A program made the position numbers and the translations under genes. The notes below the pieces were generated by a model. It was not told where the DNA came from. It was given only the letters and a program-made list of their open reading frames with translations, and ran no database searches. From CAZVUW01 sp964629825 (GTDB taxonomy: Bacteria; Actinomycetota; Nitriliruptoria; Euzebyales; Egibacteraceae), in assembly GCA_964629825.1 (NCBI GenBank), contig CAZVUW010000118.1, positions 1-8,350 of the forward strand: a DNA stretch of 8,350 nt, given 5' to 3'. Shown here piece after piece: positions 1 through 7,259 of the stretch; the first letter of the stretch is position 1, and the number at the start of each line of letters is the position of its first letter.

Positions 1-111
1 CGTGGGCGTCAGGCGCTCATGCGCCAGGCCGGGTGAGCAGACGAGCACCTTGCGGAGCCGGCCCACCTCCGAGTGAACGCCGTAGCTGGCAGAGGGGAGC
101 ATTTCGCTCAT
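1..111 (-). CDS. arcA: Arginine deiminase, N-terminal fragment (runs off the left edge)
   Basis: The reverse strand reads 37 codons from an ATG at 111-109 to the window edge without a stop. The peptide contains YGVHSEVGRLRKVLVCSPG followed by LAHERLTPT, which is the typical N-terminus of arginine deiminase, the cytosolic enzyme that hydrolyses arginine to citrulline and ammonia as the first step of the ADI pathway. A purine-rich AGGGGA lies a few bases upstream of the ATG. A second in-frame ATG (102-100) is a possible alternative start. It is divergent from the NhaC/ArcD transporter pair, and the ArcD next door supports the call. The catalytic residues lie beyond the window, so intactness cannot be judged. 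Confidence 0.9.
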   Translation of the reverse strand, partial: MSEMLPSASYGVHSEVGRLRKVLVCSPGLAHERLTPT

Positions 112-226
112 GAGGTCCCCTAGCTCTGTTCGGTTGCAGGCGGGCGAATTGATCAGACGTACTTAATCTGCGCGAACCCAGGGAGTATTGTCATCTGCGA
201 TCGCCATGACCGTCTAGGGGTCTTGA
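112..226. promoter_or_regulatory. Divergent arcA / nhaC intergenic control region
   Basis: This 115-bp gap must carry the promoters for both arcA (leftward) and the transporter operon (rightward). It is visibly AT-richer around 147-169, where TTGATC and TTAATCT occur, than the coding DNA around it. A dyad lies at 190-210: arms GTCAT and ATGAC flank the 8-bp palindrome GCGATCGC (197-204). I cannot assign a convincing -35/-10 pair. The sequence only loosely resembles an FNR/CRP half-site (TTGAT) and shows no clear ARG box. The ribosome site for the + gene is AGGGG at 216-220, six bases before its ATG. Confidence 0.5.
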
Positions 227-1798
227 ATGGCGCCGCGCGAGCAGGGCCGGCGGAGGGCGGCGAGGGCACGCAGGACCCGTCCCCCGCCCGGTGAGGTGCG
301 CCCCCCGTCTCTGGGCGATGCGCTCCTGCCGCTCGGCGCACTGGTGCTGCTCATCGGCGCAAGCCTTCTGCTGTTCGGTCTCGATGCGCTGGACGGACCG
401 ATCCAGGTGGCGCTGCTGCTGTGCTCGATGCTCGCGGGGCTGATCGCGCTAAGGAACGGTCACCGCTGGGAGGATGTCCAGCGCGCGGCCCAGGGCTCGA
501 TGGCGTCTATCACGAGCGCAGTCTTCATCCTGTTCGCCGTCGGTGCGCTCATCGGGGTGTGGAACCTCTCCGGCACCATCCCGACCCTCGTCTACTACGG
601 GATCCAGATCCTGTCGCCGTCCTGGTACTACGCGGCGACCGCGCTCATCTGCGGCGCCGTGGCGATGAGCATCGGCAGCTCCTGGACGACCGCGGGGACG
701 GTCGGCGTCGGGCTGGTCGGGATCGCCGTGGCCCTGGGCGTCTCGCCCGAGATCACCGCCGGAGCGGTTGTCTCCGGCGCCTACCTGGGTGACAAGTCCT
801 CGCCCCTGTCGGAGACGACGGTCCTGGCCGCCCAGGTCGTCGAGGTCGACGTGTACACCCACATCCGGGCCCAGCTCTGGACGTCCGTTCCCGCGTTCGT
901 GCTCGCGGTCCTCGGGTTCCTGCTCCTCGGCCTGTTCGGCCCCGCGGTCGACGACACCGTCCCCGCCACGGTCGAGCTGAGCGCGCTCAACGGGATCTTC
1001 AGCATCACCCCGCTCAACCTGCTTCCCCTCCTGCTGCTCGGGGTCCTGTCGGTCCGCAAGCTGCCGGCGTCCCTGGCGCTGACCATCTCGACGCTGTTTG
1101 CAGGCCTTCTGGCTGCGTTTCTGCAGCCCTCGGTGGTGTCCGACTTCGTCGCCGGCTCCGGCGGCCGCGCGGTCGAGTCGATCAAGGCGGTCTGGCAGGC
1201 CATGGCGACCGGCTTCTCCAGCAGCACCGGTGTGGCCGAGATCGACGGGCTGCTGTCCCGTGGCGGCGTCAGCAGCATGCTGCTGACGATCTGGCTGATC
1301 ATCGGGGCGGTCACCTTCGGCGCGATCCTCGACGACCTGGGGCTGCTGTCCCGGCTCGTCGACCCGCTGGTGCGCTCCGCCCGGTCGACCGGCCGTCTGT
1401 TCGTGGCGGTCTTCGCGTCCTGCTTCGGTCTGAACATCGTCGCCGGCGACCAGTACATCGCGCTGGTGCTGCCCACCAAGGTCTTCAAGGCCGAGTTCGC
1501 GCGCCGAGGCCTCGCCCCCACCAACCTCTCACGCCTGGCCGCCGACAGCGGGACGGTGACCTCGGCGCTGGTGCCCTGGAACTCGTGCGGAGCCTTCATG
1601 GCGGCGGTGCTGGGCGTGCCGACGCTCGTCTACCTGCCCTACGCCTTCTTCAACATCGCCAGCCCGCTGATCAACCTCGCGTACGGGTTCACGGGCTTCA
1701 AGGTCGAGCCGCTCGAGCAGGACCGCACACCCGAGACTGCTGTGGCCGAACCCCTCGGTCATGACAGCCCCGCCTCAGCAAAGGGGGAGGAAGCATGA
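227..1798 (+). CDS. nhaC: NhaC-family Na+/H+ antiporter (ion transporter superfamily)
   Basis: A 523-residue polytopic membrane protein. Residues 1-30 form an Arg/Pro-rich cytosolic tail; membrane segments start near residue 32 and alternate through about residue 490. The hallmark is GDKSSPLSETT at residues 188-198, preceded by the small-residue segment around 141-160 (MSIGSSWTTAGTVG). Both are characteristic of NhaC antiporters, which swap Na+ for H+ or, in relatives such as MleN, organic acids. The C-terminal half carries the matching polar helix region with SGTVTSALVPWNSCG. The ATG has AGGGG six bases upstream. The stop overlaps the start of arcD by four bases (ATGA), so the two transporters are translationally coupled. 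The role could be pH or sodium balance during arginine breakdown; the true substrate cannot be read from sequence. Confidence 0.92.
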   Translation: MAPREQGRRRAARARRTRPPPGEVRPPSLGDALLPLGALVLLIGASLLLFGLDALDGPIQVALLLCSMLAGLIALRNGHRWEDVQRAAQGSMASITSAVFILFAVGALIGVWNLSGTIPTLVYYGIQILSPSWYYAATALICGAVAMSIGSSWTTAGTVGVGLVGIAVALGVSPEITAGAVVSGAYLGDKSSPLSETTVLAAQVVEVDVYTHIRAQLWTSVPAFVLAVLGFLLLGLFGPAVDDTVPATVELSALNGIFSITPLNLLPLLLLGVLSVRKLPASLALTISTLFAGLLAAFLQPSVVSDFVAGSGGRAVESIKAVWQAMATGFSSSTGVAEIDGLLSRGGVSSMLLTIWLIIGAVTFGAILDDLGLLSRLVDPLVRSARSTGRLFVAVFASCFGLNIVAGDQYIALVLPTKVFKAEFARRGLAPTNLSRLAADSGTVTSALVPWNSCGAFMAAVLGVPTLVYLPYAFFNIASPLINLAYGFTGFKVEPLEQDRTPETAVAEPLGHDSPASAKGEEA

Positions 1799-3237
1799 CC
1801 AACACAGCCCAGGCCGAGCAGACCAGAGCCGCCCATCACGTCACCCTGCCGACCCTCACCATGATGGTGGTGGGCAGCATGGTCGGCGCCGGCGTCTTCT
1901 CGCTGCCGCGCCGCTTCGCCACCGAGACGGGTGTCTACGGGGCCCTCATCGCCTGGGCGATCGCCGGCAGCGGCATGCTCATGCTCGCGTTCGTCTTCCA
2001 GACCCTGGCGGTGCGCAAGCCCAACCTGGACTCCGGTGTGTACGCCTACGCCAAGGAGGGCTTCGGCGAGTACCTGGGCTTCTTCTCGGCGTTCGGGTAC
2101 TGGGCGAGCGCCTGCGTCGGCAACGTCACCTACTGGGTGCTGATCATGTCGACCCTGGGAGGTCTGGCTCCCTGGCTCGGCGAAGGGAACACGCTGCCCG
2201 CGGTGGCCCTGTCGACGGTGGGGATCTGGCTGTTCGCGGCGCTGGTGCTGCGCGGCACCGAGGAGGCGGCCGCGATCAACCGCATCGTGACCATCGCCAA
2301 GGTGGTCCCGATCCTCGTCTTCGTGCTCCTGGCGGTCGTCCTGCTCGACTGGGACGTCTTCACCTCGAACTTCAGCGGCGCGAGCTACGGCGGCCTGTTC
2401 ACACAGGTCCGCGGAACGATGCTCGCCACGGTGTTCGTCTTCCTGGGGGTCGAGGGCGCCAGCGTCTACTCGCGTCACGCCCGCAAGCGCGAGGACGTCG
2501 GGAGGGCGACGGTGCTCGGGTTCCTGGGCGTCCTGGCCGTGTTCGCCAGCGTCACGATCGTGAGCTACGGCATCCTGCCGTTGAGCGAGATCGCCGAGCT
2601 GCGCCAGCCGTCTATGGCTGGGGTGCTCGAGGCGGCGGTCGGCGGCTGGGGTGCGGTGTTCGTCAGCGCCGGGCTGATCGTGTCGGTGCTCGGTGCCTAC
2701 CTGGCATGGACCCTGATGGCGGCCGAGGTGCTGTTCGTCGCGGCGCGGGACGATGACATGCCGCGCTTCCTCGGCCGCCAGAACGGCGCCGGAGCCCCGG
2801 TGAGCTCGGTGATCATCACCACCATCCTCATCCAGATCATGCTCTTCGTGACGATGGCGTCGGAGAACGCATTCGACCTGACGCTGAACATGACGAGCGC
2901 CCTGACGCTGATCCCATTCGTGCTGGCGGCGGCCTACGCCCTGAAGCTGGCGGTCACGCGCGAGACCTACGACGAGGAGCCCCAGGGCCGCAATCGAGAG
3001 CTGGTCGTGGGCGTGCTCGCGACCGTCTACACGGTGTTCCTGCTGTTCGCGGCGGGCCCGCGGTACATGCTGCTCTCCCTCGTCATCTACGCCCCCGGGA
3101 CGATCCTTTTCGCGATGGCTCGCCGCGAGCAGGGCCGGAAGGTGTTCTCGCCGACCGAGGCGGTGATCTTCGCCGTGTCGCTGATCGGTGGCGTGATCGG
3201 CGTGATCGCCCTGGCCACGGGCGCGATCACGGTGTGA
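1795..3237 (+). CDS. arcD: Arginine/ornithine antiporter, APC superfamily (ArcD type)
   Basis: A 480-residue amino acid antiporter of about 12 membrane helices. The first helix has GSMVGAGVFSLP (residues 27-38), the unwound substrate-binding segment of the basic amino acid/polyamine antiporter branch of the APC family. KPNLDSGVYAYAKEGFGEY (about 75-93) followed by a GYWASACVGNVTYW segment (101-114) is typical of ArcD-type arginine:ornithine exchangers. Such proteins import arginine for the ADI pathway and export ornithine without energy cost. The neighbouring arcA supports this over a general amino acid permease. The start overlaps the nhaC stop as ATGA; GGGGGAGG at 1783-1790 gives a strong ribosome site with a short four-base spacer. 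No clear terminator follows. Confidence 0.92.
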   Translation: MTNTAQAEQTRAAHHVTLPTLTMMVVGSMVGAGVFSLPRRFATETGVYGALIAWAIAGSGMLMLAFVFQTLAVRKPNLDSGVYAYAKEGFGEYLGFFSAFGYWASACVGNVTYWVLIMSTLGGLAPWLGEGNTLPAVALSTVGIWLFAALVLRGTEEAAAINRIVTIAKVVPILVFVLLAVVLLDWDVFTSNFSGASYGGLFTQVRGTMLATVFVFLGVEGASVYSRHARKREDVGRATVLGFLGVLAVFASVTIVSYGILPLSEIAELRQPSMAGVLEAAVGGWGAVFVSAGLIVSVLGAYLAWTLMAAEVLFVAARDDDMPRFLGRQNGAGAPVSSVIITTILIQIMLFVTMASENAFDLTLNMTSALTLIPFVLAAAYALKLAVTRETYDEEPQGRNRELVVGVLATVYTVFLLFAAGPRYMLLSLVIYAPGTILFAMARREQGRKVFSPTEAVIFAVSLIGGVIGVIALATGAITV

Positions 3238-3344
3238 ACAGCTCTTGGCGCGCATGTACCTGACCGGCCGGTCTGGAGAGCAGACGTTTTCCTGCTGACG
3301 CCTCGGGAATCACGACAGCCCCAGACCTCCCGAAAGGACACAAG
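3238..3344 (+). promoter_or_regulatory. Intergenic region with 12-bp palindrome and weak hairpin
   Basis: The 107 bp between arcD and the small YtxH-like gene hold a perfect palindrome GACCGGCCGGTC (3262-3273). Immediately after it is a 5-bp hairpin, GTCTG-gagag-CAGAC (3271-3285), followed by GTTTT (3286-3290). The second could be a weak terminator for the transporter operon, although the stem is short. The palindrome could equally be an operator for the next gene. AAAGGA at 3333-3338 is the ribosome site for the gene starting at 3345, with a six-base spacer. Confidence 0.35.
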
Positions 3345-3680
3345 ATGCGACTGCGCTCGTGGATGATGCTCGGCATCGGCTACCTGGCTGGCACGAGAGC
3401 CGGGCGTGAGAAGTTCGAGCAGATGCGCTCGACCATGCGCGACATGGCCTCGTCCGATGCGACCAACGACCTGGTGAACAAGGTCCGCAGCGCGCTCGGC
3501 ATGCCCGCCAGCGAGGGCTTCGGCGGCGATGGCGCCGGTTCGACCGGCCCCGAGGGCTGGCAGCACGAGGAGGGCGCGTGGGTGCCCGAGGGCCGCCAGG
3601 GCGAACACGGAGAGTCCGACCTCGCCGTCGACCAGGAGTCCGAGGCCAGCCGGCGCGCGGAGAGCACCACCGGGAGCTGA
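3345..3680 (+). CDS. Small YtxH-like membrane-anchored protein
   Basis: A 111-residue protein of unknown function. The N-terminus has a short hydrophobic stretch (WMMLGIGYLAG, residues 6-16) followed by TRAGREKFEQM. The GYLAGTRAGREKFEQ pattern is common in small actinobacterial proteins annotated as YtxH-like or hypothetical. A short amphipathic helix follows to about residue 52. The rest is a low-complexity acidic, Gly/Glu-rich tail, probably disordered. The ATG has AAAGGA six bases upstream. It is separated from arcD by 107 bp, so it is probably its own unit. It converges with the flavin reductase gene. Family resemblance rests on the N-terminal motif only; no biochemical function is implied. 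Confidence 0.75.
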   Translation: MRLRSWMMLGIGYLAGTRAGREKFEQMRSTMRDMASSDATNDLVNKVRSALGMPASEGFGGDGAGSTGPEGWQHEEGAWVPEGRQGEHGESDLAVDQESEASRRAESTTGS

Positions 3681-3703
3681 TCCGGCTCCCGACCGATCTG
3701 GCG

Positions 3704-3726
3704 GCGGCCCCCCTCGTGGGGGCCGC
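3704..3726. terminator. Bidirectional hairpin between convergent genes
   Basis: A 9-bp perfect stem, GCGGCCCCC (3704-3712) and GGGGGCCGC (3718-3726), closes a 5-base loop. It lies 24 bp after the YtxH-like stop and 33 bp after the FMN reductase stop on the other strand. There is no U-tract, as is common for high-GC actinobacterial terminators. Its placement between two convergent genes is the main support. Confidence 0.65.
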
Positions 3727-3758
3727 TGTCGTGTTCAGGGTCTGGGGGGCCGCTATCG

Positions 3759-4325
3759 TCAGCGCGGTATCACGGTGAGCACGCGCTCGACGTGGATGGC
3801 GAACTCGTTCATGAAGTCGCGCAGGAACTCCTCGGTCGAGGAGTCGCTGATCCCGCCGTCAGCGCCGAACACCTCCGGACGGAAGTGGATGTAGGCCTCC
3901 GGAGCGGTCATCTGGCGCGCGTTGCAGAAGGCCATCACCGCGCGCAGGCTCTGCTGGGCCACCGCGGTGCCGATCACGCCGATAGACGCGCCGATCATGG
4001 CCGTGGGCATGTGGTCGAACGAGTTCTGCCCCCACGGGCGCGAGGCCCAGTCGATCGCGTTCTTGAGCGCTCCCGGGATCGACCGGTTGTACTCCGGCGT
4101 GACGAACAGGATGGCGTCCGAGTCCGCGATCGCCTGCTTCAGCGCGGTCGCCGGGGGCGGATAGTCCTCGTCGTAGTCCGGGCTGTACAGCGGCAGGTCG
4201 CCGATCGGGATCTCGTGGAAGTCGAGGTGGTCGGGGGCGAGCCGTATCAGCGCGCGGCTGAGCACGCGGTTGATGGACTTCGAGGACAGGCTTCCGACGA
4301 AGTAGCCGACCTTGTATTGCGCCAT
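3759..4325 (-). CDS. NAD(P)H-dependent FMN reductase (flavodoxin-fold oxidoreductase)
   Basis: A 188-residue cytosolic flavoprotein. GSLSSKSINR (residues 11-20) is the FMN phosphate-binding loop. TPEYNRSIPGALKNAIDW (76-93) is the diagnostic motif of the NADPH-dependent FMN reductase family, which includes chromate and quinone reductases such as ChrR/YieF. GASIGVIGTAVAQQSLR (112-128) is the third conserved flavin-contact region. The length is normal for the family, so it looks intact. These enzymes reduce quinones, chromate or nitro compounds by two electrons and often protect against oxidative stress; the natural substrate cannot be told here. The ATG at 4325 has GGGGAG about seven bases upstream. 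The gene stands alone, with 211 bp between it and the hydrolase gene upstream. Confidence 0.93.
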   Translation of the reverse strand: MAQYKVGYFVGSLSSKSINRVLSRALIRLAPDHLDFHEIPIGDLPLYSPDYDEDYPPPATALKQAIADSDAILFVTPEYNRSIPGALKNAIDWASRPWGQNSFDHMPTAMIGASIGVIGTAVAQQSLRAVMAFCNARQMTAPEAYIHFRPEVFGADGGISDSSTEEFLRDFMNEFAIHVERVLTVIPR

Positions 4326-4536
4326 GGCAGGACTCCCCGTATCCAGGTACCGCGGCGGTCGCGGCCTGATCAGCGATGCCCAGACCTCTGGGCGGCGTAA
4401 CGAGGCCTCGCCCGCCTTTCATGGCGCGCCTTCTATGGGTGGACGGTTGGGTGGCTGATCGGCCACTCAACCGTCCACCCATCCGTCGTGGCATTGCGCG
4501 GGACCACCCCACGACTCCGAGGTCGCTCACCTTGTC
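4326..4536. other. Gene-free gap: candidate control region of the FMN reductase
   Basis: No credible gene is seen here. Besides the large hairpin at 4435-4482, two small dyads stand upstream of the FMN reductase start: CCCAGA-cc-TCTGGG (4379-4392), 54 bp before the ATG, and the perfect 10-bp palindrome CGAGGCCTCG (4401-4410). Either could be an operator, since flavin reductases of this type are often under local redox-responsive control. No clear -35/-10 boxes were found. The dyads are short and GC-rich, so chance is possible. Confidence 0.35.
4435..4482. repeat. 48-bp near-perfect inverted repeat (22-bp hairpin)
   Basis: The arms ATGGGTGGACGGTTG (4435-4449) and CAACCGTCCACCCAT (4468-4482) are 15 bp and perfectly complementary. 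Inside them the stem continues with GTGGC (4451-4455) against GCCAC (4462-4466) to a GATC tetraloop. The two remaining positions (4450/4467 and 4456/4461) would be G-U pairs in a + strand RNA, giving a fully paired 22-bp stem, but A-C and C-A mismatches in a - strand RNA. It lies 55 bp beyond the hydrolase stop. It might terminate that leftward operon, but no U-tract follows on the - strand and the wobble pattern favours + strand RNA. Confidence 0.8.
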
Positions 4537-5826
4537 CTAGTCGGCACCGTGCGGAAGGAGCTTCGCGTCGAGGAACCCGATGACGCGCTCCTCCCACTCG
4601 TCGGGATGGAGCTCAAGCGCGCCGGTGTGGGTTGCGTCCGGTGCCTCCCAGACCGCGACGTTGGTCGGCGCGCCCTCGCGGATCCAGGCCGCGGCGTGAC
4701 CCTCGGCCGGCACCGTGCCGGCGGAGATCAGCAGCAACGGCCGAGGTGCCATGGTCCCGGCTGCCTCGCGCAGCGGCATCGGCGCGCTGGTGGGTGTGAG
4801 CAGGTCGGTCAGCGCCGTGGTCAGCTGCTCGACCGGCAGGGTCAGCCAGCCACGCAGGCCGTAGACTCGCGGCAGCCAGCCGGCGTCGCCGGCGACGCGC
4901 TGGGTGGCTCCCTCGGCGACGACGGCCTGGATGCGGGGGTCGGCAGCCGCGGCGCCGATGACCTGCTCGGCGCCCATGGACATGCCGGCGGCGGCGATGC
5001 GGTCCGGGTCGACGTCGGGACGCGCCGCCAGGAAGTCGACTGCGCCGGCGACATCCAGATCGCCGTACCAGCCCAGCTCCATCGCGCGCCCCTCGCTGGC
5101 GCCGTGGCCGCGGGCGTCGTACAGCAGGACGCCATAGCCGTGGCGGGCGAGCACCTCGGCGTGGTCGAGCACCGCAGTCCGAGTCGAGCCGGCGCCGTGC
5201 AGCAGCACGACGGCTGCGCCGTTGCGGCCTGGGACGTACCAGCCGGCCAGCCGCACGCCGTCGGCGGCCGGGAAGGTGACCACGTCGGCTTCGAGGCCTC
5301 GGTCGGCGGGCGTCTCCGATCCGAGCGGGATCGGTGGCACGACCGTGTAGACGACCGCCTGACCAAGCGGCGAGACCACCGGATATGCCAGCAGGAGCAG
5401 CGCCAGGACCAGCAGGAGCCGCCACCGGCGCGGCGTGGCGCGCCATAGCCGCCGCACCCCGAGGATGATCAGGGCCGCACCGGCCGCCAGGAAGACCAGC
5501 CCGACCGCGGCCACCGGAGTCAGCCCCGCCTTCAGCAGCTGATAGGCCGCCAGGCCGAGGCCGATCCCCAGCAGCACGAGACCACCTAGGTAGAGGGCGA
5601 GCCCGACGATCGGCCGGGTGCGCGAGGGCGCCTGGGTCGCCGCCGCTGTAGTCGCCGGTGTTGTCGCCTGCCCCGACGGCTGGCCCAACGCCCGCCCCGA
5701 CGCCCGCTCCTCCTCGGGCTCGATGTTGTTCTTGCCGTGCATGTCCGGCAAGAACAACATCCTGCGGGGGTGGGGCTCCGTGGTCTGGCCGTGGCGATCC
5801 TGTCGTGGGCGGTTGATCGTCTTCAT
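4537..5826 (-). CDS. Membrane-anchored alpha/beta hydrolase
   Basis: A 429-residue protein from the ATG at 5826. The order is a polar N-terminal segment (1-70), three membrane helices (about 73-98, 103-124, 135-156), then an alpha/beta hydrolase domain. The domain has the oxyanion motif LLHGAGS (H210-G211), DARGHGASEG (237-246), the nucleophile elbow GMSMG with Ser283, and a C-terminal ATHTG with His400. The usual acid position reads GTVPAE, not GTxDP, so the acid may be Glu375 or lie elsewhere. Substrate unknown; esterase or peptidase activity is possible. The start is uncertain: a GTG at 5838 overlaps the upstream stop as GTGA, but the GGAGG at 5842-5838 can only serve the ATG at 5826 (11-base spacer). 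Residues 23-35 are encoded by the 40-bp palindromic element. Confidence 0.88.
   Translation of the reverse strand: MKTINRPRQDRHGQTTEPHPRRMLFLPDMHGKNNIEPEEERASGRALGQPSGQATTPATTAAATQAPSRTRPIVGLALYLGGLVLLGIGLGLAAYQLLKAGLTPVAAVGLVFLAAGAALIILGVRRLWRATPRRWRLLLVLALLLLAYPVVSPLGQAVVYTVVPPIPLGSETPADRGLEADVVTFPAADGVRLAGWYVPGRNGAAVVLLHGAGSTRTAVLDHAEVLARHGYGVLLYDARGHGASEGRAMELGWYGDLDVAGAVDFLAARPDVDPDRIAAAGMSMGAEQVIGAAAADPRIQAVVAEGATQRVAGDAGWLPRVYGLRGWLTLPVEQLTTALTDLLTPTSAPMPLREAAGTMAPRPLLLISAGTVPAEGHAAAWIREGAPTNVAVWEAPDATHTGALELHPDEWEERVIGFLDAKLLPHGAD
5722..5761. repeat. 40-bp palindromic element, copy 1 (inside hydrolase gene)
   Basis: A perfect 16-bp inverted repeat: GATGTTGTTCTTGCCG (5722-5737) and CGGCAAGAACAACATC (5746-5761) around an 8-base loop TGCATGTC. 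The outer nine bases of each arm and the total length of 40 bp are identical to two further copies near 8142 and 8223. The flank TCCTCG-GGCT on the left is also shared. It falls in frame within the hydrolase N-terminal tail, where it encodes MLFLPDMHGKNNI, just ahead of the first membrane helix. Both strands are open across it. Confidence 0.9.
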
Positions 5827-5834
5827 GGCTGCGG

Positions 5835-7259
5835 TCACCTCCGCGTGAGCAGCACCCGCTCTCCGTGCTTCGGGACCACTGCGCTCCAGCCGAGCTTGGA
5901 GCTGATGGCCTCACGGAGACCGGCGGCGGCATGCGGCTCTCCGTGAACGACGTAGGCGACCCGGGGCTCACGCGGAGCCCTGCCCAGCCACTCCAGCATC
6001 TCGTCGCGATCGACGTGGGTGGAGAAGCCGTTGACCGTGGCCACCTGGGCGCGCACGGGCACGTACTCGCCGTGGATCTTCACGTGCTCGGCCCCATCCG
6101 CGAGCGAGCGCCCACGCGTGCCCGCGGCCTGGTATCCGATGAGCACCACCGCGTTGCGCGAGTCCGGCAGCCGGCGGGCGAGGTGATGCAGCACCCGCCC
6201 ACCTGTCGCCATGCCGGAGGCCGAGATGATGATCCCCCTGCGCAGGCCGTGGAGGCGCTTGGACTCCTCCGGCGCGCGGACCTCGTGCATGTAGCCGACG
6301 TCGAAGGGGTCCTCTGAGGTGGTCGACGAGCCGGCGCGCAGTGCGCCGCGATAGACCCGGAGAGCGTCCAGGGCCATGGGGCTGTCGACGTAGACCGGGA
6401 TGTCGGACAGCGCACCGGATCGGCGCAGGCGACGCAGCTCGGTCAGCAGCAGCTCGGTCCGGTCGACGGCGAAGGCCGGGATGATGGTGACGCCGCCGCG
6501 GCGATCCGCCGCGTGGATGACCTCCGCGAGGCGGTCGACGCCGATCTGGCGGGGCTCGTGGAGCCGGTCGCCGTAGGTGGACTCGAGCAGCATGACGTCC
6601 ACGTCGCCGGGCGGCGCGGGTGGTGGGAGCAGCGGGTGGTTGCCGCGGCCCAGGTCGCCGGTGAACCACACCCGCGCCCCCGAGGCGACGGACAGCTCGA
6701 TCTGGCAGGAGCCGAGGATGTGGCCGGCCTCGGGGAAGCGCGCGGTGGTGCCCGGCCCGAGCTCGAGCGACTCGCCGACCTCGACGGTCCGAAACAGGGT
6801 CAGCGACCGCCGGGCGTCGGCCTCCGTGTAGAGCGGCTTCGGCGGACGATGGCGCGAGTAGCCCTTGCGCGCCGCGTACTCGGCCTCCTCCTCCTGGAGC
6901 CGGCCGCTGTCGGGCAGGAGGATCGCGGCCAGGTCGCGGGTGGCCGCGGTGGCCAGGACCGGGCCGACGAAGCCCGCACGCGCCAGCGCCGGCAGATAGC
7001 CGCTGTGGTCGAGGTGCGCATGCGTGATGAGGACGGCGTCGATGGTCGAGGGCTCGACCGGGAATGGCGACCAGTTGCGCAGACGCAGGTCCTTGAGCCC
7101 CTGGAACAGGCCGCAGTCGACCAGGATCCTCAGGCCGCCGGACTCGACCAGGAAACGGCTGCCGGTCACCGTCCCCGCCGCGCCCAGGAAGGACAACGTC
7201 GAGGACGGCGACCGACCGCGTCGGTCGGCGAGGCGGTCAGCGTCAGCGGGTCTGCTCAT
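5835..7259 (-). CDS. Beta-CASP metallo-beta-lactamase-fold RNase-like protein
   Basis: A 474-residue protein of the CPSF-73/Ysh1-like family, predicted zinc-dependent RNA endo/exonuclease. Metal ligand motifs are complete: THAHLDHSG (His80, His82, Asp84, His85), EAGHILGS (His180) and GDLGR (Asp202). The beta-CASP domain follows with motif A in LLESTYGDR (Glu226), VDSPMA (291-296), SASGMATGGR (346-355), motif B GFSTHVD (His415) and motif C VVHGEPH (His439). No KH domains are present, unlike archaeal homologues, and the length is normal for bacterial members. The first ~20 residues are non-conserved. The ATG at 7259 has no Shine-Dalgarno sequence and lies inside the end of a 39-codon ORF, which suggests coupled translation. 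Its stop overlaps a possible GTG start of the hydrolase, so these genes probably form an operon. Confidence 0.93.
   Translation of the reverse strand: MSRPADADRLADRRGRSPSSTLSFLGAAGTVTGSRFLVESGGLRILVDCGLFQGLKDLRLRNWSPFPVEPSTIDAVLITHAHLDHSGYLPALARAGFVGPVLATAATRDLAAILLPDSGRLQEEEAEYAARKGYSRHRPPKPLYTEADARRSLTLFRTVEVGESLELGPGTTARFPEAGHILGSCQIELSVASGARVWFTGDLGRGNHPLLPPPAPPGDVDVMLLESTYGDRLHEPRQIGVDRLAEVIHAADRRGGVTIIPAFAVDRTELLLTELRRLRRSGALSDIPVYVDSPMALDALRVYRGALRAGSSTTSEDPFDVGYMHEVRAPEESKRLHGLRRGIIISASGMATGGRVLHHLARRLPDSRNAVVLIGYQAAGTRGRSLADGAEHVKIHGEYVPVRAQVATVNGFSTHVDRDEMLEWLGRAPREPRVAYVVHGEPHAAAGLREAISSKLGWSAVVPKHGERVLLTRR

Noticed and set aside
153..191. 13-codon reverse ORF (MTILPGFAQIKYV) ahead of arcA as a leader peptide
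   Set aside because: It has no ribosome site and no arginine codons, and no attenuator hairpins are visible after it.
1759..3255. Very long reverse-strand ORF (498 residues) opposite arcD
   Set aside because: Its protein is rich in His, Arg, Gly, Glu and Asp with no hydrophobic core or motifs, as expected for an antisense frame of a high-GC gene. The + strand ArcD frame has clear family motifs.
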